A stretch of DNA of 64,000 bases. Origin: Artemia franciscana (taxonomy: Eukaryota > Arthropoda > Branchiopoda > Anostraca > Artemiidae). Position 1 is the first letter of the stretch. Every line of letters starts with the position of its first letter. The notes beneath the pieces are model-generated. The model ran no database searches. It had not been told where the DNA came from and saw only the letters and a program-made list of their open reading frames with translations. The stretch lies in contig NC_088879.1 in NCBI RefSeq assembly GCF_032884065.1, positions 18,668,489-18,732,488 of the forward strand, written 5' to 3'. Of the stretch, positions 1-12,769 are shown piece by piece. A program made the position numbers and the translations under genes.

Positions 1-731
1 TGGAAACGGAAAGCTCCCAGTAGACTCAATTTCAGGACGTACACAACTACCTGCTGAATTCTGTAATTTAGTGACGTCCAAAAATGAATTGATTGAAAAA
101 GTATTTCCGAATATTCTAAACAATTATAAAAATAATAAATGGCTAAGTGAAAGAGCGATTCTTGAACCCAAAAATATAGACGTCCAAGAAATCAACAATA
201 TTGTTTTGACCAAGATTCGAGACCAGGCAGTCCTTTACAAGTCAGTCGACATAGTTTTGGAACCAAATGAGGCGGTTAATTATCCATCTGAATTTTTAAA
301 TTCCGTGGATCTTTCAGGGTTTCCACCACACGTGCTACAACTAAAAATAAGCGTACCAATAACACTGTTAAGAAATATCAACCAACCAAAGCTTTGCAAT
401 GGCACGCGACTTGCCGTAAAAAAAAAACAACAATGGAAAACGTAAAAGAGACCACAATCTTGACAGGGCCATTTGAGGGTGAGGCTGTTCTTATTCTTCA
501 CATTCCCATGATTCCAACGGATCCGCCTTTTAAATTTAAAAGATTGCAATTCCCAATTCGATTAGCATTTGCAATCACCATCAACAAAGCTCAAGGTCAA
601 TCATTAGAAAAATGACAATTGACAATTGATCTGTTGCATGTTCGAGGGTCGGTAAACCTGACAATCTATTTATATGCAGCGACAATGGGACAGCGAAGAA
701 TGTTGTAAATTCGCAAGTTTTACGCAGTTAA
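1..731 (+). pseudogene. Helitron helicase, C-terminal part (broken)
   Basis: This is the last third of a Pif1-type Helitron helicase, entering from outside the window. Residues such as FCNLVTSKNELIEKVFPN, SGFPPHVLQLK, AITINKAQGQSLEK and NLFIC match the other helicase copies here (5853-6715, 24727-25369, 18449-18740). The frame is open from before 71 to 445, shifts in the A-run near 420 and continues at 394-615. A short deletion after QSLEK then removes the segment reading CGIDLNTDCFSHG in other copies, and the reading stops. The remaining bases still match the helicase end, with the usual stop at 729-731. It is a dead fragment. The family is certain from internal repetition and the helicase motif; the start lies upstream of the window. 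Confidence 0.85.
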
Positions 732-937
732 TTTGTATTGTATCTATCTATCTATCTATCTATATAAAAATGAGTTGTGTGTATGCATGTTTGTTTGTTT
801 ATTAAAAGAGCGTTTGCAAATGACGTCGTTACTAGTACATAAGGCTTTGTATATGCACAGACAATGGGAAAGCCAAGAATGTTGTATATTCACAAGTTTT
901 ACTTAGTTCAAAACACATTTATAAATCTATCTATATT

Positions 938-1287
<350 letters not shown>

Positions 1288-1288
<1 letters not shown>

Positions 1289-1977
1289 CTATATATATAA
1301 AAATAATTTGTTTGTCTGTCTGTCGACTGACGTCATGTTTGTCGACTGACGTCATTATAAGGATTGAGCTGTATGTCGTCATGAAGTTGTTTGTCGTCTG
1401 ACGTCATGTTTGTCGACTAACGAAACTACAGACCGGGACACCGGGACACAAATGATGTGTTATGTCTGTTATAACGTAATAGAGGCAACAATCTTGACAG
1501 GGCCTTTTGAGGGTGAGGCTTTTCTTATTCCACGCATTCTCATGATTCCAATGGATCTGCCTTTTCAACCTAAAAGATTGCAATTCCCAATTTGATTAGC
1601 ATATTTAGTTTTCAGTCCAGAACCACTAAAGCTATTATGTAAATATCAAAAATATTTATGTTGTCTGAGCAATAAATTTTAGTTTTTATTTCAAAATAGA
1701 AAATTACCTGACAATTTTAGAATTATATCTATCTATCTATCTATATATATAAAAATAAGTTTTCTGTGGATCTGTGGATCTGTGGATCAGGTGACGATCC
1801 ACAAAAAAGGTAAAAAACTAAAAACTAAAAAAAAACTGAAAAAACTAAAAAAAGGCAAAAACTACAAAAAAAACTAAAAACTAATAAAAAAAATAAAAAA
1901 GCTAAAAAACTAAAAAAACTAAAAAAACTAAAAAACTAAAAAAACTAAAAACTAAAAAAAAACTTAAAAAAAGGAAA
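1288..1977 (+). mobile_element. Helitron-derived fragment with two 5' ends
   Basis: A 5' end (TC at 1288-1289, then TATATATAAAAATAA and GTCTGTCTGTCGACTG) is followed by repeated TGACGTCA palindromes. Next is a 110-bp helicase piece (about 1480-1595, encoding ATILTGPFEGEAF with a premature stop). A second 5' end (TC at 1740-1741) opens an A-rich CTAAAAA minisatellite that runs into the N gap. Confidence 0.75.
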
Positions 1978-1987
1978 NNNNNNNNNN
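1978..1987. other. Assembly gap (10 N)
   Basis: Ten N residues. The sequence immediately right of the gap repeats the sequence that begins 697 bp earlier, so the gap may join overlapping or allelic contigs rather than mark missing DNA. Confidence 1.
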
Positions 1988-2682
1988 ATATATATAAAAA
2001 TAATTTGTTTGTCTGTCTGTCGACTGACGTCATGTTTGTCGACTGACGTCATTATAAGGATTGAGCTGTATGTCGTCATGAAGTTGTTTGTCGTCTGACG
2101 TCATGTTTGTCGACTAACGAAACTACAGACCGGGACACCGGGACACAAATGATGTGTTATGTCTGTTATAACGTAATAGAGGCAACAATCTTGACAGGGC
2201 CTTTTGAGGGTGAGGCTTTTCTTATTCCACGCATTCTCATGATTCCAATGGATCTGCCTTTTCAACCTAAAAGATTGCAATTCCCAATTTGATTAGCATA
2301 TTTAGTTTTCAGTCCAGAACCACTAAAGCTATTATGTAAATATCAAAAATATTTATGTTGTCTGAGCCATAAATTTTAGTTTTTATTTCAAAATAGAAAA
2401 TTACCTGACAATTTTAGAATTATATCTATCTATCTATCTATATATATAAAAATAAGTTTTCTGTGGATCTGTGGATCTGTGGATCTGTGGATCAGGTGAC
2501 GATCCACAAAAAAGGTAAAAAACTAAAAACTAAAAAAAAACTGAAAAAACTAAAAAAAGGCAAAAACTACAAAAAAAACTAAAAACTAATAAAAAAAATA
2601 AAAAAGCTAAAAAACTAAAAAAACTAAAAAAACTAAAAAACTAAAAAAACTAAAAACTAAAAAAAAACTTAAAAAAAGGAAA
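1988..2682 (+). repeat. Near-identical duplicate of 1291-1977
   Basis: It repeats the Helitron 5' end, the TGACGTCA sites, the helicase scrap, the second 5' end (TC near 2437) and the start of the A-rich tract. I see only small differences: one extra GGATCT unit near 2480 and an A/C change in GTCTGAGCAAT versus GTCTGAGCCAT. Confidence 0.9.
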
Positions 2683-3825
2683 AAACTGAAAAATAGAAGA
2701 GAAAAAGAAAACTAATAAAATTAAGAATAAAATAAAAAAAAATAAAAAAGTAAAAACTAAAAAAAAGTAAAAAGAAAAAACGAAAAAAACTAAAAAAGCT
2801 AAAAAAAAAAGGTAAAAACCAATAAAAAACTGAAAAGAAAAAAAGGAAAAAAAACTAAAAAAGCTAAAAACTAAAAAAAAACTTAAAAAAAAGGAAAAAA
2901 CTGAAAAATAGAAGAGAAAAAGAAAACTAATAAAATTAAGAATAAAAATAAAAAAAATAAAAAAGATAAAAACTAAAAAAAAAGTAAAAAGAAAAAACGA
3001 AAAAAACTAAAAAAGCTAAAAAAAAGGTAAAAACCAATAAAAAACTAAAAAGAAAAAAAGGAAAAAAACTAAAAAAAATTTTCATCTAAAAAACTATAAA
3101 AAACTAAAAAAAGGTAAAAACTAAAAGAACTAAAAAAGAAAAAAAACTAAAAAAAGGAAAAAAACTGAAAAATAAAGGAGAAACAATCTAAATAAATGAC
3201 GACACTCAAAGAGAAAGCGACCGAGACAAAAGGAATGTTAGATTAGCAATCAACAAAGCACCGGGACACAGGGAGTATAAATGACGACGACCGGGACACA
3301 GGGACATAACTACAAAGGGGACGCCGGGGTGCACAGGGGGATATATAAATGAATAAAATTAAGAATAAAATAAAAAAAAATAAAAAAGATAAAAACTAAA
3401 AAAAAAAGTAAAAAGAAAAAACGAAAAAAACTAAAAAAGCTAAAAAAAAAAGGTAAAAACCAATAAAAAACTAAAAAGAAAAAAAAGGAAAAAAAACTAA
3501 AAAAAACTAAAAACTAAAAAAAAAACTTAAAAAAAAGGAAAAAACTGAAAAATAGAAGAGAAAAAGAAAACTAATAAAATTAAGAATAAAAATAAAAAAA
3601 ATAAAAAAGATAAAAACTAAAAAAAAGTAAAAAGAAAAAACGAAAAAAAACTAAAAAAGCTAAAAAAAGGTAAAAACCAATAAAAAACTAAAAAGAAAAA
3701 AAGGAAAAAAACTAAAAAAATTTTCATCTAAAAAACTAAAAAAACTAAAAAAGGTAAAAACTAAAAGAACTAAAAAAGAAAAAAAACTAAAAAAAGGAAA
3801 AAACTGAAAAATAAAGGATAAAAAT
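2683..3825 (+). repeat. A-rich CTAAAAA minisatellite of a non-autonomous Helitron
   Basis: Over 1 kb of degenerate units such as CTAAAAAA, GGTAAAAACC and GAAAAAAGG. At 3183-3350 a GC-richer island interrupts it with GACCGGGACACAGGG-type units and a piece resembling the helicase end (TTAGCAATCAACAAAGC). Two long internal blocks (about 2700-3180 and 3355-3825) are near copies of each other. No coding potential. Confidence 0.85.
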
Positions 3826-3967
3826 AAGTTGTCTGTCTGTGTGTCTGTCAGGTGACGTCATGTTTCTCTGTCGACTGACGTCGTGAAGTTAGTTGTCGTC
3901 ATTTTTGCTATGACGGTGACGTCACTTAAGATATTTAAGACATATATGTTCATGTAGAAATTTATTA
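3826..3967 (+). promoter_or_regulatory. Helitron 5' end and presumed RepHel promoter (5' TC lost)
   Basis: Starts at AAAAATAAGTTGTCTGTCTG without the terminal TCTATATAT, having been joined to the A-rich tract. It holds several GACGTCA sites and a TATA-like AAGATATTTAAGAC stretch about 40 bp before the Rep start. The layout matches 19707-19915 and 41049-41200. Confidence 0.65.
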
Positions 3968-5280
3968 ATGTTTATGTTTAAATTGACTGATGAACTTACA
4001 ATGGCAAAAGCCGATGAAGATGCTCAAAGAGTCTATGCCAAAAAACTTGCTGCTGATAGAGAGAGTCAGAAAAGAAAGCGTGCCGAGGAAGCAAAAGAAC
4101 GGCAAGGAAACAGGCTTTAGGCTGATAGAGAAAGAAAGAACAGAAAGCGTGCCGAGGAACTACCAGAGCAACGCAAAAGCAGACTTACTGCTAAAAGAGA
4201 AAGTGAAAAAAGAAGGCGTGCCGAGGAATCACAAATACAGCAAGAAATCAGGCTTGCTGCTGATAGAGAAAGTAAGAAAAGAAAGCGTGCCGAGGAATCA
4301 CAAGAACAGCAAGAAATCAGGCTTGCTGCTGATAGAGAAAGTAAGAAAAGAAAGCGTGCCGAGGAATCAGAGCAAACTGAAAGTTATCGCCTGGCATTCA
4401 GGTACAGCCCAGTTGATGATTATAGCTTGAGTAGATGTGTTCAAATCAGGACAATGTCTAAAATTTGTCCCTGTTGCAAGGCCTTGAAATTCAATGGTGA
4501 AATAATGGGAATGTGTTGCGCCTCAGGAAAAGTTAAACTTCCTCTATTGGTGTGCACCACCAGAGCCATTGAAGACTTTCCTTACTGGAACTACGTCAGA
4601 ATCTAAGCGTTTTTTGTCACAAATCAAAAAATACAACTCATGTTTCCAAATGACGTCGTTTGGAGCCCAAATCGAAAATCCAGATCAATTTATGTCTACT
4701 TTCAAAGTAAAAGGGCAAATTATCATAGAGCAGGGTCCCTTTTACCATTCTCAGGCGAGAATCATTAATTTTTACAATTGTACTTCGTCAGTGATAGAAA
4801 TTCTGAATTGAATGCACGTTGCGAAATTTCTCCCAACGTTGAAAGGACAATCGTTTCCCAATTGCAACATCTTTTCCACGAAACTAATAATTTAGTAGGT
4901 CTGTTCAAGACAGCCATCGATTTGATGCCTACTGATACGCATAAAATTGTTATTTCCGCTGAAAAACGCCTCCTGGCCAACATGTGCGTAAATACAATGC
5001 TCATACTATCGAAGAAGTGGCAATCGTTATGGTCGGTGATCAGTTTTTACCTCTGGATATTATTCTTCATAAGCGAAACGCTCAGTTGTTAAGAATTGCT
5101 GAAACTCATCGATGCTACGATGTCCTACAATATCCTATCATTTTTTGAGATGGAGCCGACGGCTATCACTTTAATATTAAATTGATGAATCCAGCCACTA
5201 ACAAAGAAATGAATAAGAAATTCAGCACAATGCATTATTATTTCTATAGACTAATGATTTGTCAGGATGAAGAAAATTAT
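3968..5280 (+). pseudogene. Helitron Rep N-terminal region (broken)
   Basis: Chosen start is ATG at 3968 in the frame reading KLTDELTMAKADED, as in the better copy at 19916. About five 69-bp repeats follow, encoding 23-residue charged units (RESKKRKRAEES type, likely helical). Then come a CPCCKALKFNG..CC zinc-binding-like segment and the conserved DRNSELNARCEISPNVERT region. The frame is destroyed by a TAG inside the first repeats (about 4118), frameshifts near 4550, 4740 and 4965, and TGA near 5146. At 5280 the coding sequence runs straight into an (AT)n array within the ENYI codons; the nuclease core is missing. Confidence 0.85.
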
Positions 5281-5546
<266 letters not shown>

Positions 5547-5850
5547 CTAGCTGTTGGGGTGGCGCTTCGCGCCCCCCCAAGCCCCCCCGCGCGTGTAAGT
5601 CGTTACGCGCCATATTAGTTATGCGCCATTGTAGTTGTGTCCCTGTGTCCCACCTGTGAATATAGATAGATTTATATATGTGTTTCAAACTACGCAAAAA
5701 TTGCGAATAAACAACATGCTTGGCTTTCCCATTGTCTGTGCATATGCAAAGCCGTATGTACTAATAATGACGTCATATACAAACGCTCTTTTTACAAACA
5801 AACAAACATGCATCCACATAACTCGTTTTTATATAGATAGATACAATACA
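5547..5850 (-). mobile_element. Short non-autonomous Helitron
   Basis: On the minus strand the 3' end is CTAG (5547-5550) preceded by a hairpin, with T of the AT array beyond, as expected for A^T insertion. The hairpin is a hybrid: the outer GTTGGGGTGGCGC arm runs straight into the inner C-rich arm. The 5' end (TCTATATAAAAACGAG read on minus) lies near 5830-5845. It abuts the helicase stop on its right, as in all other copies of this subfamily. Confidence 0.8.
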
Positions 5851-5852
5851 AA

Positions 5853-6715
5853 TTAACTGCGTAAAACTTGCAAATAAACAACATTCTTCGCTGTCCAATT
5901 GTCGCTGCATATAAATAGATTGTCAGGTTTACCGACCCTCGAACATGCAACGTACAATTGTCCATGGGAAAAACAATCAATATTAAGATCTATACCACAT
6001 TTTTCTAATGATTGACCTTGAGCTTTGTTAATGGTGATTGCAAATACTAATCGAATTGGGAATTGCAAACTTTTAAATTGAAAAAGCAGATCCGTTTGAA
6101 TCATGGGAATGCGAGGAATAAGAACAGCCTCACCCTCATAAGGCCCTGTCAAGATTGTGGCCTCTATTAGGTTTTCCATTGTTTTTTTTACGGCAAGTCG
6201 CGTGCCATTGCAAAGCTTTGGTGGGTTGATATTTCTTAAAAGTATTATTGGTACGCCTATTTTTAGTTGTAGCACGTGTGGTGGAAACCCTGAAGGATCT
6301 ATGGAATTTAAAAATTCAGATGGATAATTAACCGCTTCATTTGGTTCCAAAACTGTGTCGACTGACTTGTAAAGGACTGCCTGGTCTCGAATCTTGTTCA
6401 AAACAATATTGTTGATTTCGTGGACGTCTATATTTTTGGGTGCGAGAATCACTCTTTCACTTAGCCATTTATTATTTTTATAATTTTTTAGAATATTCGG
6501 AAATACTTTTTCAATCAATTCATTTTTGGACGTCACTAAATTACAGAAATCAGCAGGTAGTTGTATACGTCCTAAAATTGAGTCTACTCTTTGACCAGAG
6601 TCATCGTTTTGCAATCGGACACGCATATTTGTAGTTAATTTTAATATTTTTACGTGTGCCTATAAATTAGAATTTTTTAGGCAAGCATTCATTTCGTCTG
6701 CAGGAGTTAAACTAC
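5853..6715 (-). pseudogene. Helitron helicase, C-terminal domain
   Basis: On the minus strand, 257 codons (6626-5853) are open from MRVRLQNDDSG to the normal end (NVVYLQVLRS, stop). The TINKAQGQSLEKCGIDLN and YVACSRVGKP motifs are those of the last SF1 helicase motif region in Helitrons. A deletion fuses DDSGQ directly to RVDSILGRI, removing about 16 residues found in other copies. Upstream bases (6627-6715) still match the preceding helicase residues (PADEMNACL) but contain a stop, and the similarity ends at 6707-6716 in a junction with a short Helitron. The N-terminal ATPase half is absent, so no working enzyme is encoded. Confidence 0.88.
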
Positions 6716-6880
6716 GTAAAAATTGCGAATATACAACATTCTTGGCTTTCCCATTGTCTCTGCATATACAAAGCCGTATGTACTAATAATGACATCATAT
6801 GCAAACGCTCTTTTTACAAACAAACAAACATGCATACACACAACTCGTTTTTATATAGATAGATAGATAGATAGATAGAT
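6707..6880 (-). mobile_element. Short Helitron fragment (5' half)
   Basis: It holds the 5' end (GATA repeats near 6855-6880, TATAAAAACGAGTTG on minus), a GACATCAT variant of the usual GACGTCAT site, and the helicase-tail relic ending in AATTTTTACGTAG. The 3' hairpin and CTAG are missing: the relic is fused to helicase codons for PADEMNA at 6707-6716. The same fusion occurs at 18929-18940. Confidence 0.75.
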
Positions 6881-6889
6881 AAAATACAA

Positions 6890-7775
6890 ATTAACTGCGT
6901 AAAACTTGCGAATATACAACATTCTTCGCTGTCCAATTGTCGCTGCATATAAATAGATTGTCAGGTTTACCGACCCTCGAACATGCAACGTACAATTGTC
7001 AATGGGAAAAACAATCAGTATTAAGATCTATACCACATTTTTCTAATGATTGACCTTGAGCTTTGTTAATGGTGATTGCAAATGCTAATCGAATTGGGAA
7101 TTGCAATCTTTTAAATTGAAAAGGCAGATCCGTTGGAATCTTGGGAATGCGAGGAATAAGAACAGCCTCACCCTCAAAAGGCCCTGTCAATATTGTGGCC
7201 TCTATTAGGTTTTCCATTGTTTTTTTACGGCAGGTCGAGTGCCATAGCAAAGCTTTGGTGGGTTTATATTTCTTAAAAGTATTATTGGTAGGCCTATTTT
7301 TAGTTGTAGCACGTGTGGTGGAAACCCTGAGAATAATATCTCGAGGTAAAAACTGATCACCGACCATAACGATGGCCACTTCGTCGATAGTTGGAGCATT
7401 GTATCTACGCACATGTTGGCCAGGAGGCGTTTTGTCAGCGGAAATAACAATTTTATGCGTATAAGTAGGCATCAAATCGATGGCTGTTTTGAACAGACGC
7501 ACTAAATTATTATTTTCGTGGAAAAGATGTTGTAATTGGGAAACGATTGTCCTTTCAATGTTGGGAGAAATTTCGCAACGTGCATTCAATTCAGAATTTC
7601 TATCACTGATGAAGTGCAATTGTAAAAATTTATGATTCTCGCCTGAGAATGGTAGAAGAGACCCTGCTCTATGATAAATTTGCCCTTTTACTTTGAAAGT
7701 AGACATAAATTGATCTGGATTTTCAATTTGGGCTCCAAACGACGTCATTTGGAAACATGAGTTATATTTTCTGAT
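6890..7775 (-). pseudogene. Internally deleted Rep-helicase fusion (Helitron)
   Basis: A 249-codon minus-strand frame (7748-6999) starts in the Rep N-terminal region (MTSFGAQIENPDQF, DRNSELNARCEISPN, APTIDEVAIVMVGDQ). After DIILR, at about 7330, it jumps into the helicase C-terminal region. The first ~35 codons after the joint read helicase DNA in a wrong frame. A length change in the A-run near 7215 restores the helicase frame (TMENLIEATILTGPF, AITINKAQGQSLEK). It ends at a TGA (FSH-stop) where other copies read Gly; helicase codons continue to about 6890. The deletion removes the HUH nuclease and the ATPase core. At the right end Rep homology stops near 7775. Confidence 0.85.
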
Positions 7776-9231
<1,456 letters not shown>

Positions 9232-9330
9232 CTAGCTGTTGGGGTGGCACTTCGCGCCACCCCAACACCTAGTTGGTGGGGGCGCTTCGCGCCCCCCCCA
9301 AGCCCCCCCGTGCGCGTAAGTCGTTACGCG
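9232..9330 (-). terminator. Helitron 3' terminus with two hairpin-CTAG units
   Basis: Read on minus, the inner hairpin (GGGGGCGC GAA GCGCCCCC) is followed by ACCAACTAG. The outer hairpin (GGGGTGGCGC, GAA loop, GCGCCACCCC; this copy has one base change) is followed by AACAGCTAG and then the AT array. Hairpin plus CTRR is the Helitron transposition terminator; here it is doubled. Confidence 0.85.
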
Positions 9331-11058
9331 CCATAATAGTTACGCGCCATTGTAGTTGTGTCCCTATGTCCCACCTGTGAATATAGATATATATATATAT
9401 ATGGTTTTAACTACGTAAAACTTGCGAATATACAACATTCTTTGCTGTCCCATTGTCTTTGCATATAAATAGATTGTCAGGTTTACCGACTCTTGAACAT
9501 GCAACATATAATGGTCCATGGGAAAACAATCTGTATTCAGATCTATACCTCATGATTCTAATGATTGCCCTTGAGCTTTGTTGATGGTGATTGCTAATCG
9601 ACCATTCCCTGTCCCGGTGTCCCGGTCGTCATTTACATCCCCCTGTTTCCCCCGGTGTCCCCGTTGTAGTTGTGTCCCTGTGTCCCGGTCGTCATTTATA
9701 TTCCCTGTGTCCCGGGTCCCGGTCATCATTTGTATCTCGGTGTCCCGGTCTGTATATACATTCGTTTTTTAGTTTTGTTTTTCTCCTTTATTTTTTTCCT
9801 TTTTTTTTGTATCCCGGTGTACCGGTCTGTATATACATTCGTTTTTTAGTTTTGTTTTTCTCCTTTATTTTTTTCCTTTTTTTTTCTTTTTTAGTTTATT
9901 TAGATTTTTAGATTTTTTAGTTTTTTTATTAGTTTTTAGTTTTTTTTCTTTTTAGTTTTTTTGTAGTTTTTACCTTCTTTTTAGTTTTGTTAATTTTTTT
10001 TTTACTTGTGTCCTGGTCGTCATTTATACTCCCTGTGTCCCGGTGCTTTGTTGATTGCTAATCGAACATTCCTTTTGTCCTGGTCGCTTTCTCTTTGAGT
10101 GTCGTCATTTATTTTTTTCTTTTTTAGTTCTTTTAGTTTTTACCTTTTTTAGTTTTTTTTTAGTTTTTAGTTTTTTTAGTTTTTTACCTTTTTTTAGTTT
10201 TTTTAGTTTTTTTAGTTTTTTAGCTTTTTTATTTTTTTATTAGTTTTTATTTTTTTTGTAGTTTTTGCCTTTTTTTTAGTTTTTTTAGTTTTTTAGCTTT
10301 TTTATTAGTTTTTAGTTTTTTTTGTAGTTTTTGCCTTTTTTTAGTTTTTTAGTTTTTTAGCTTTTTTATTTTTTTTATTAGTTTTTAGTTTTTTTTGTAG
10401 TTTTTGCCTTTTTTTAGTTTTTTCAGTTTTGACGTCACCTGATCCAGTTTTTTCAGGTGACGTCACCTGATCCACGATCCACAGATCCACAGACAACTTA
10501 TTTTTATATATATAGATAGTTTTTTTTTTTTTTACTTATGTCCTGGTCGTCATTTATACTCCCTGTGTCCCGGTGCTTTGCTGATTGCTAATCGAACATT
10601 CCTTTTGTCCTGGTCACTTTCTCTTTGAGTGTCGTCATTTATTAGTTTTTTCCTTTTTTTTTAGTTTTTTATTGGTTTTTACCTTTATTTTAGCTTATTT
10701 TTCAGTTTTTTCCTTTTTTTTAGTTTTTTTTTATTTTTTATTTTTTTTAGTTTTTTACCTTTTTTTAGTTTTTTTAGTTTTTTAGCTTTTTTACTTTTTT
10801 TATTAGTTTTTATTTTTTTTTTGTAGTTTTTGCCTTTTTTTAGTTTTTTCAGTTTTTTTTTTAGTTTTTTATTGGTTTTTACCTTTATAGTTTTTTTAGT
10901 TTTTTAGCTTTTTTATTTTTTTTATTAGTTTTTAGTTTTTTTTTGTAGTTTTTGCCTTTTTTTAGTTTTTTCAGTTTTGACGTCACCTAATCCAGTTTTT
11001 TCAGGTGACGTCACCTGACACATCCATCCATCCACAGACAACTTATTTTTATATATAT

Positions 11059-11061
<3 letters not shown>
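9232..11061 (-). mobile_element. Non-autonomous Helitron, complete ends
   Basis: The 3' end is CTAG (9232-9235) preceded on minus by two successive GC hairpins, each followed by its own CTAG. Next come the CACAGGTGGGACATAGGG block, a small AT tract (9384-9402), a helicase 3'-end relic (about 9403-9602), GACCGGGACAC minisatellite and CTAAAAA minisatellite. The 5' end is TC (complement of 11060-11061). A second internal 5' end (10515-10516) shows that the 5' half (about 10000-10516) was duplicated in tandem. No intact gene; mobilisation would need RepHel from elsewhere. It is closely similar to 31419-33501 and 33522-35338. Confidence 0.85.

Positions 11062-11124
<63 letters not shown>
11062..11124. 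repeat. (AT)n microsatellite
   Basis: About 63 bp of AT flanking the 5' end of the preceding minus-strand Helitron. Confidence 0.95.
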
Positions 11125-11126
<2 letters not shown>

Positions 11127-12310
11127 CTGATATCAAGTCTATGCTACCTTTTTTTAAAGCCATTCTGGAGGCTTCTTACTCCCCTTCCCTTGCCTATAAA
11201 ATATCCCCTGTCATTCTTCTTCTTTTGGAAATCTTAATCAAGAACCAAAAGTTCCGTTTTATCGTTTTTAACCGTTTCCCTTGTTTGGCTGGTACCCACC
11301 CAACGAAGTCCAAAAAATAATCTTAACCAATTTTGAACAAGACGGCTTGAAAGCAAAAGACTTTCAAAACAAATAAGTAGAGTCAAAAATCTCCTGATTG
11401 GATCAGACAGATCACATGACAGGATTGACACAGTGCACGTAGAGTTGAACTTCTGGTGTTTAGTGTTCAGTCAAATCTGGGACGTTTGAAAAAATACACG
11501 GCTATTCTGAAACATGTGGGAATTATAAAAAAAAATAATAAAATATTTTTTCCCTTATTTGGCTGGTAGATACCCAACGAAATCCAAAAAATAATCTGAG
11601 CCAATTTTCAATACATCAACATGAAAGAAAAAGACTATCAAAACAATTAAGTGCAGTCAAAAACTTCTGATTGGATCAGACAGATCATATGACAGGATTA
11701 ATGCAGTGCACGTAGAGTTGAACTTCTGGCGATTAGTGTTCAGTCAAATCTGGCATGCTTGAAAAAATACAGGGTTATTCTGAAACATGTCGGAATGGTG
11801 GAAAAAATATTGAAAATAGAAAAATAAACTTTGGATTGGCTTTAAAACAGATAAAAGGTAATAGAGTAGTTAATTATCTGATTGAATAAGTAAAAACCTT
11901 AGCAACAAAAAAACTCAAATGTAAAAGTAAGGAGCCAAGTGAGTCAGTTGCAGACTTTTTTAATAAGAGAAATCAAAGCTCAATAAAAAGGAGCAGCAAG
12001 AGGGTCGTAAACGTGAACAAAATAGGTAGTCTTTGTACATTAATCATCACTGGAAGACCCAATCCAAGAAGGCATATCTATTATACAAAATCGAGTAATT
12101 ATTTTTCTGTTTTCATGCCATCTAGGAAGCCGGAGGATGAATTTTCAATATCTGAAATAAGCCGCAAGTAGAGTATGGCGATTTTTCTTACGAAACAGAT
12201 GAGACATGCCTGAGAAAAACAAAAGCATAGGGGCGCAATAAGCAAAATAAATTATGCACAAACCGTTGCGGTTTTAACGGCTTTTGTTTGGGGATATTTT
12301 TCCGTAAGCG
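11125..12310. repeat. Intergenic stretch with a ~280-bp direct repeat
   Basis: Segments 11272-11526 and 11556-11799 are diverged direct copies. Shared words include TTGGATCAGACAGATCA, AGTGCACGTAGAGTTGAAC and GTGTTCAGTCAAATCTGG. The rest (11125-11271 and 11800-12310) shows no gene or element I recognise. It may be the 3' untranslated part of the LINE fragment that begins on the minus strand at 12760. Confidence 0.7.
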
Positions 12311-12313
12311 ACG

Positions 12314-12760
12314 TCATAGGTTATTCACGGCTTGATTCACTAGGGATGAAAAGGTAGTGGAAAGTGTTGGACCGAAACACAGTCCATAATAACCAAGCCA
12401 ACTAACTAAAGAAGAACATGGCAGAACTGCAGTCCCAGCAACGAATGGAGCGACCACATAAGGGCTATTAAAACAAATAAACTCGCATTTAGACGTATTA
12501 ACTGACAGTTCAATCTTAGATAGTTCATTGGTTAAAATAGTAAATTTGGAAAGTAATCCAAAGCGAGTCCGGACAACAAGAAGAATGTCGTCTGCATATG
12601 CAATAGAAGACAAACCAATATTAACGTAAGAAAAAGAACTTTTAAGGGGACGCAGGGACGATGCAAGCACACATCTGAATATACTAGAAGACAATACGGC
12701 AGAAGTTGCAACCTATCCATTTCTAGCAGCAGTTTTCACACCATGAAGTGGCAAAAACCA
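12314..12760 (-). pseudogene. Non-LTR retrotransposon reverse transcriptase fragment
   Basis: The minus strand encodes SSIAYADDILLV, the YADD box of LINE-type reverse transcriptases, followed by the typical SKIELSVNTSKCEF thumb-side sequence (codons 12694-12317 are open). Upstream codons to about 12760 can be read as a degraded version of the preceding RT motif region with one stop. Only about 140 residues remain; endonuclease and most of the RT are missing. Clade was not determined; Jockey or CR1-like is plausible. Confidence 0.8.
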
Positions 12761-12769
12761 TGAGACTAA

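Noticed and set aside
3990..4430. A 146-codon frame overlapping the Rep repeats (and its twin at 19938-20378)
   Set aside because: It is the +1 frame of the 69-bp coding repeat; the frame with the zinc-binding motif and conserved Rep residues is the other one.
9578..9911. Frames rich in SRSSF/CPGRHLY and Phe-Leu runs (also 21622-21985, 28064-28405, 30257-30970, 31813-32118)
   Set aside because: They are minus- or plus-strand readings of GACCGGGACAC and T-rich minisatellites inside non-autonomous Helitrons; not conserved as protein.
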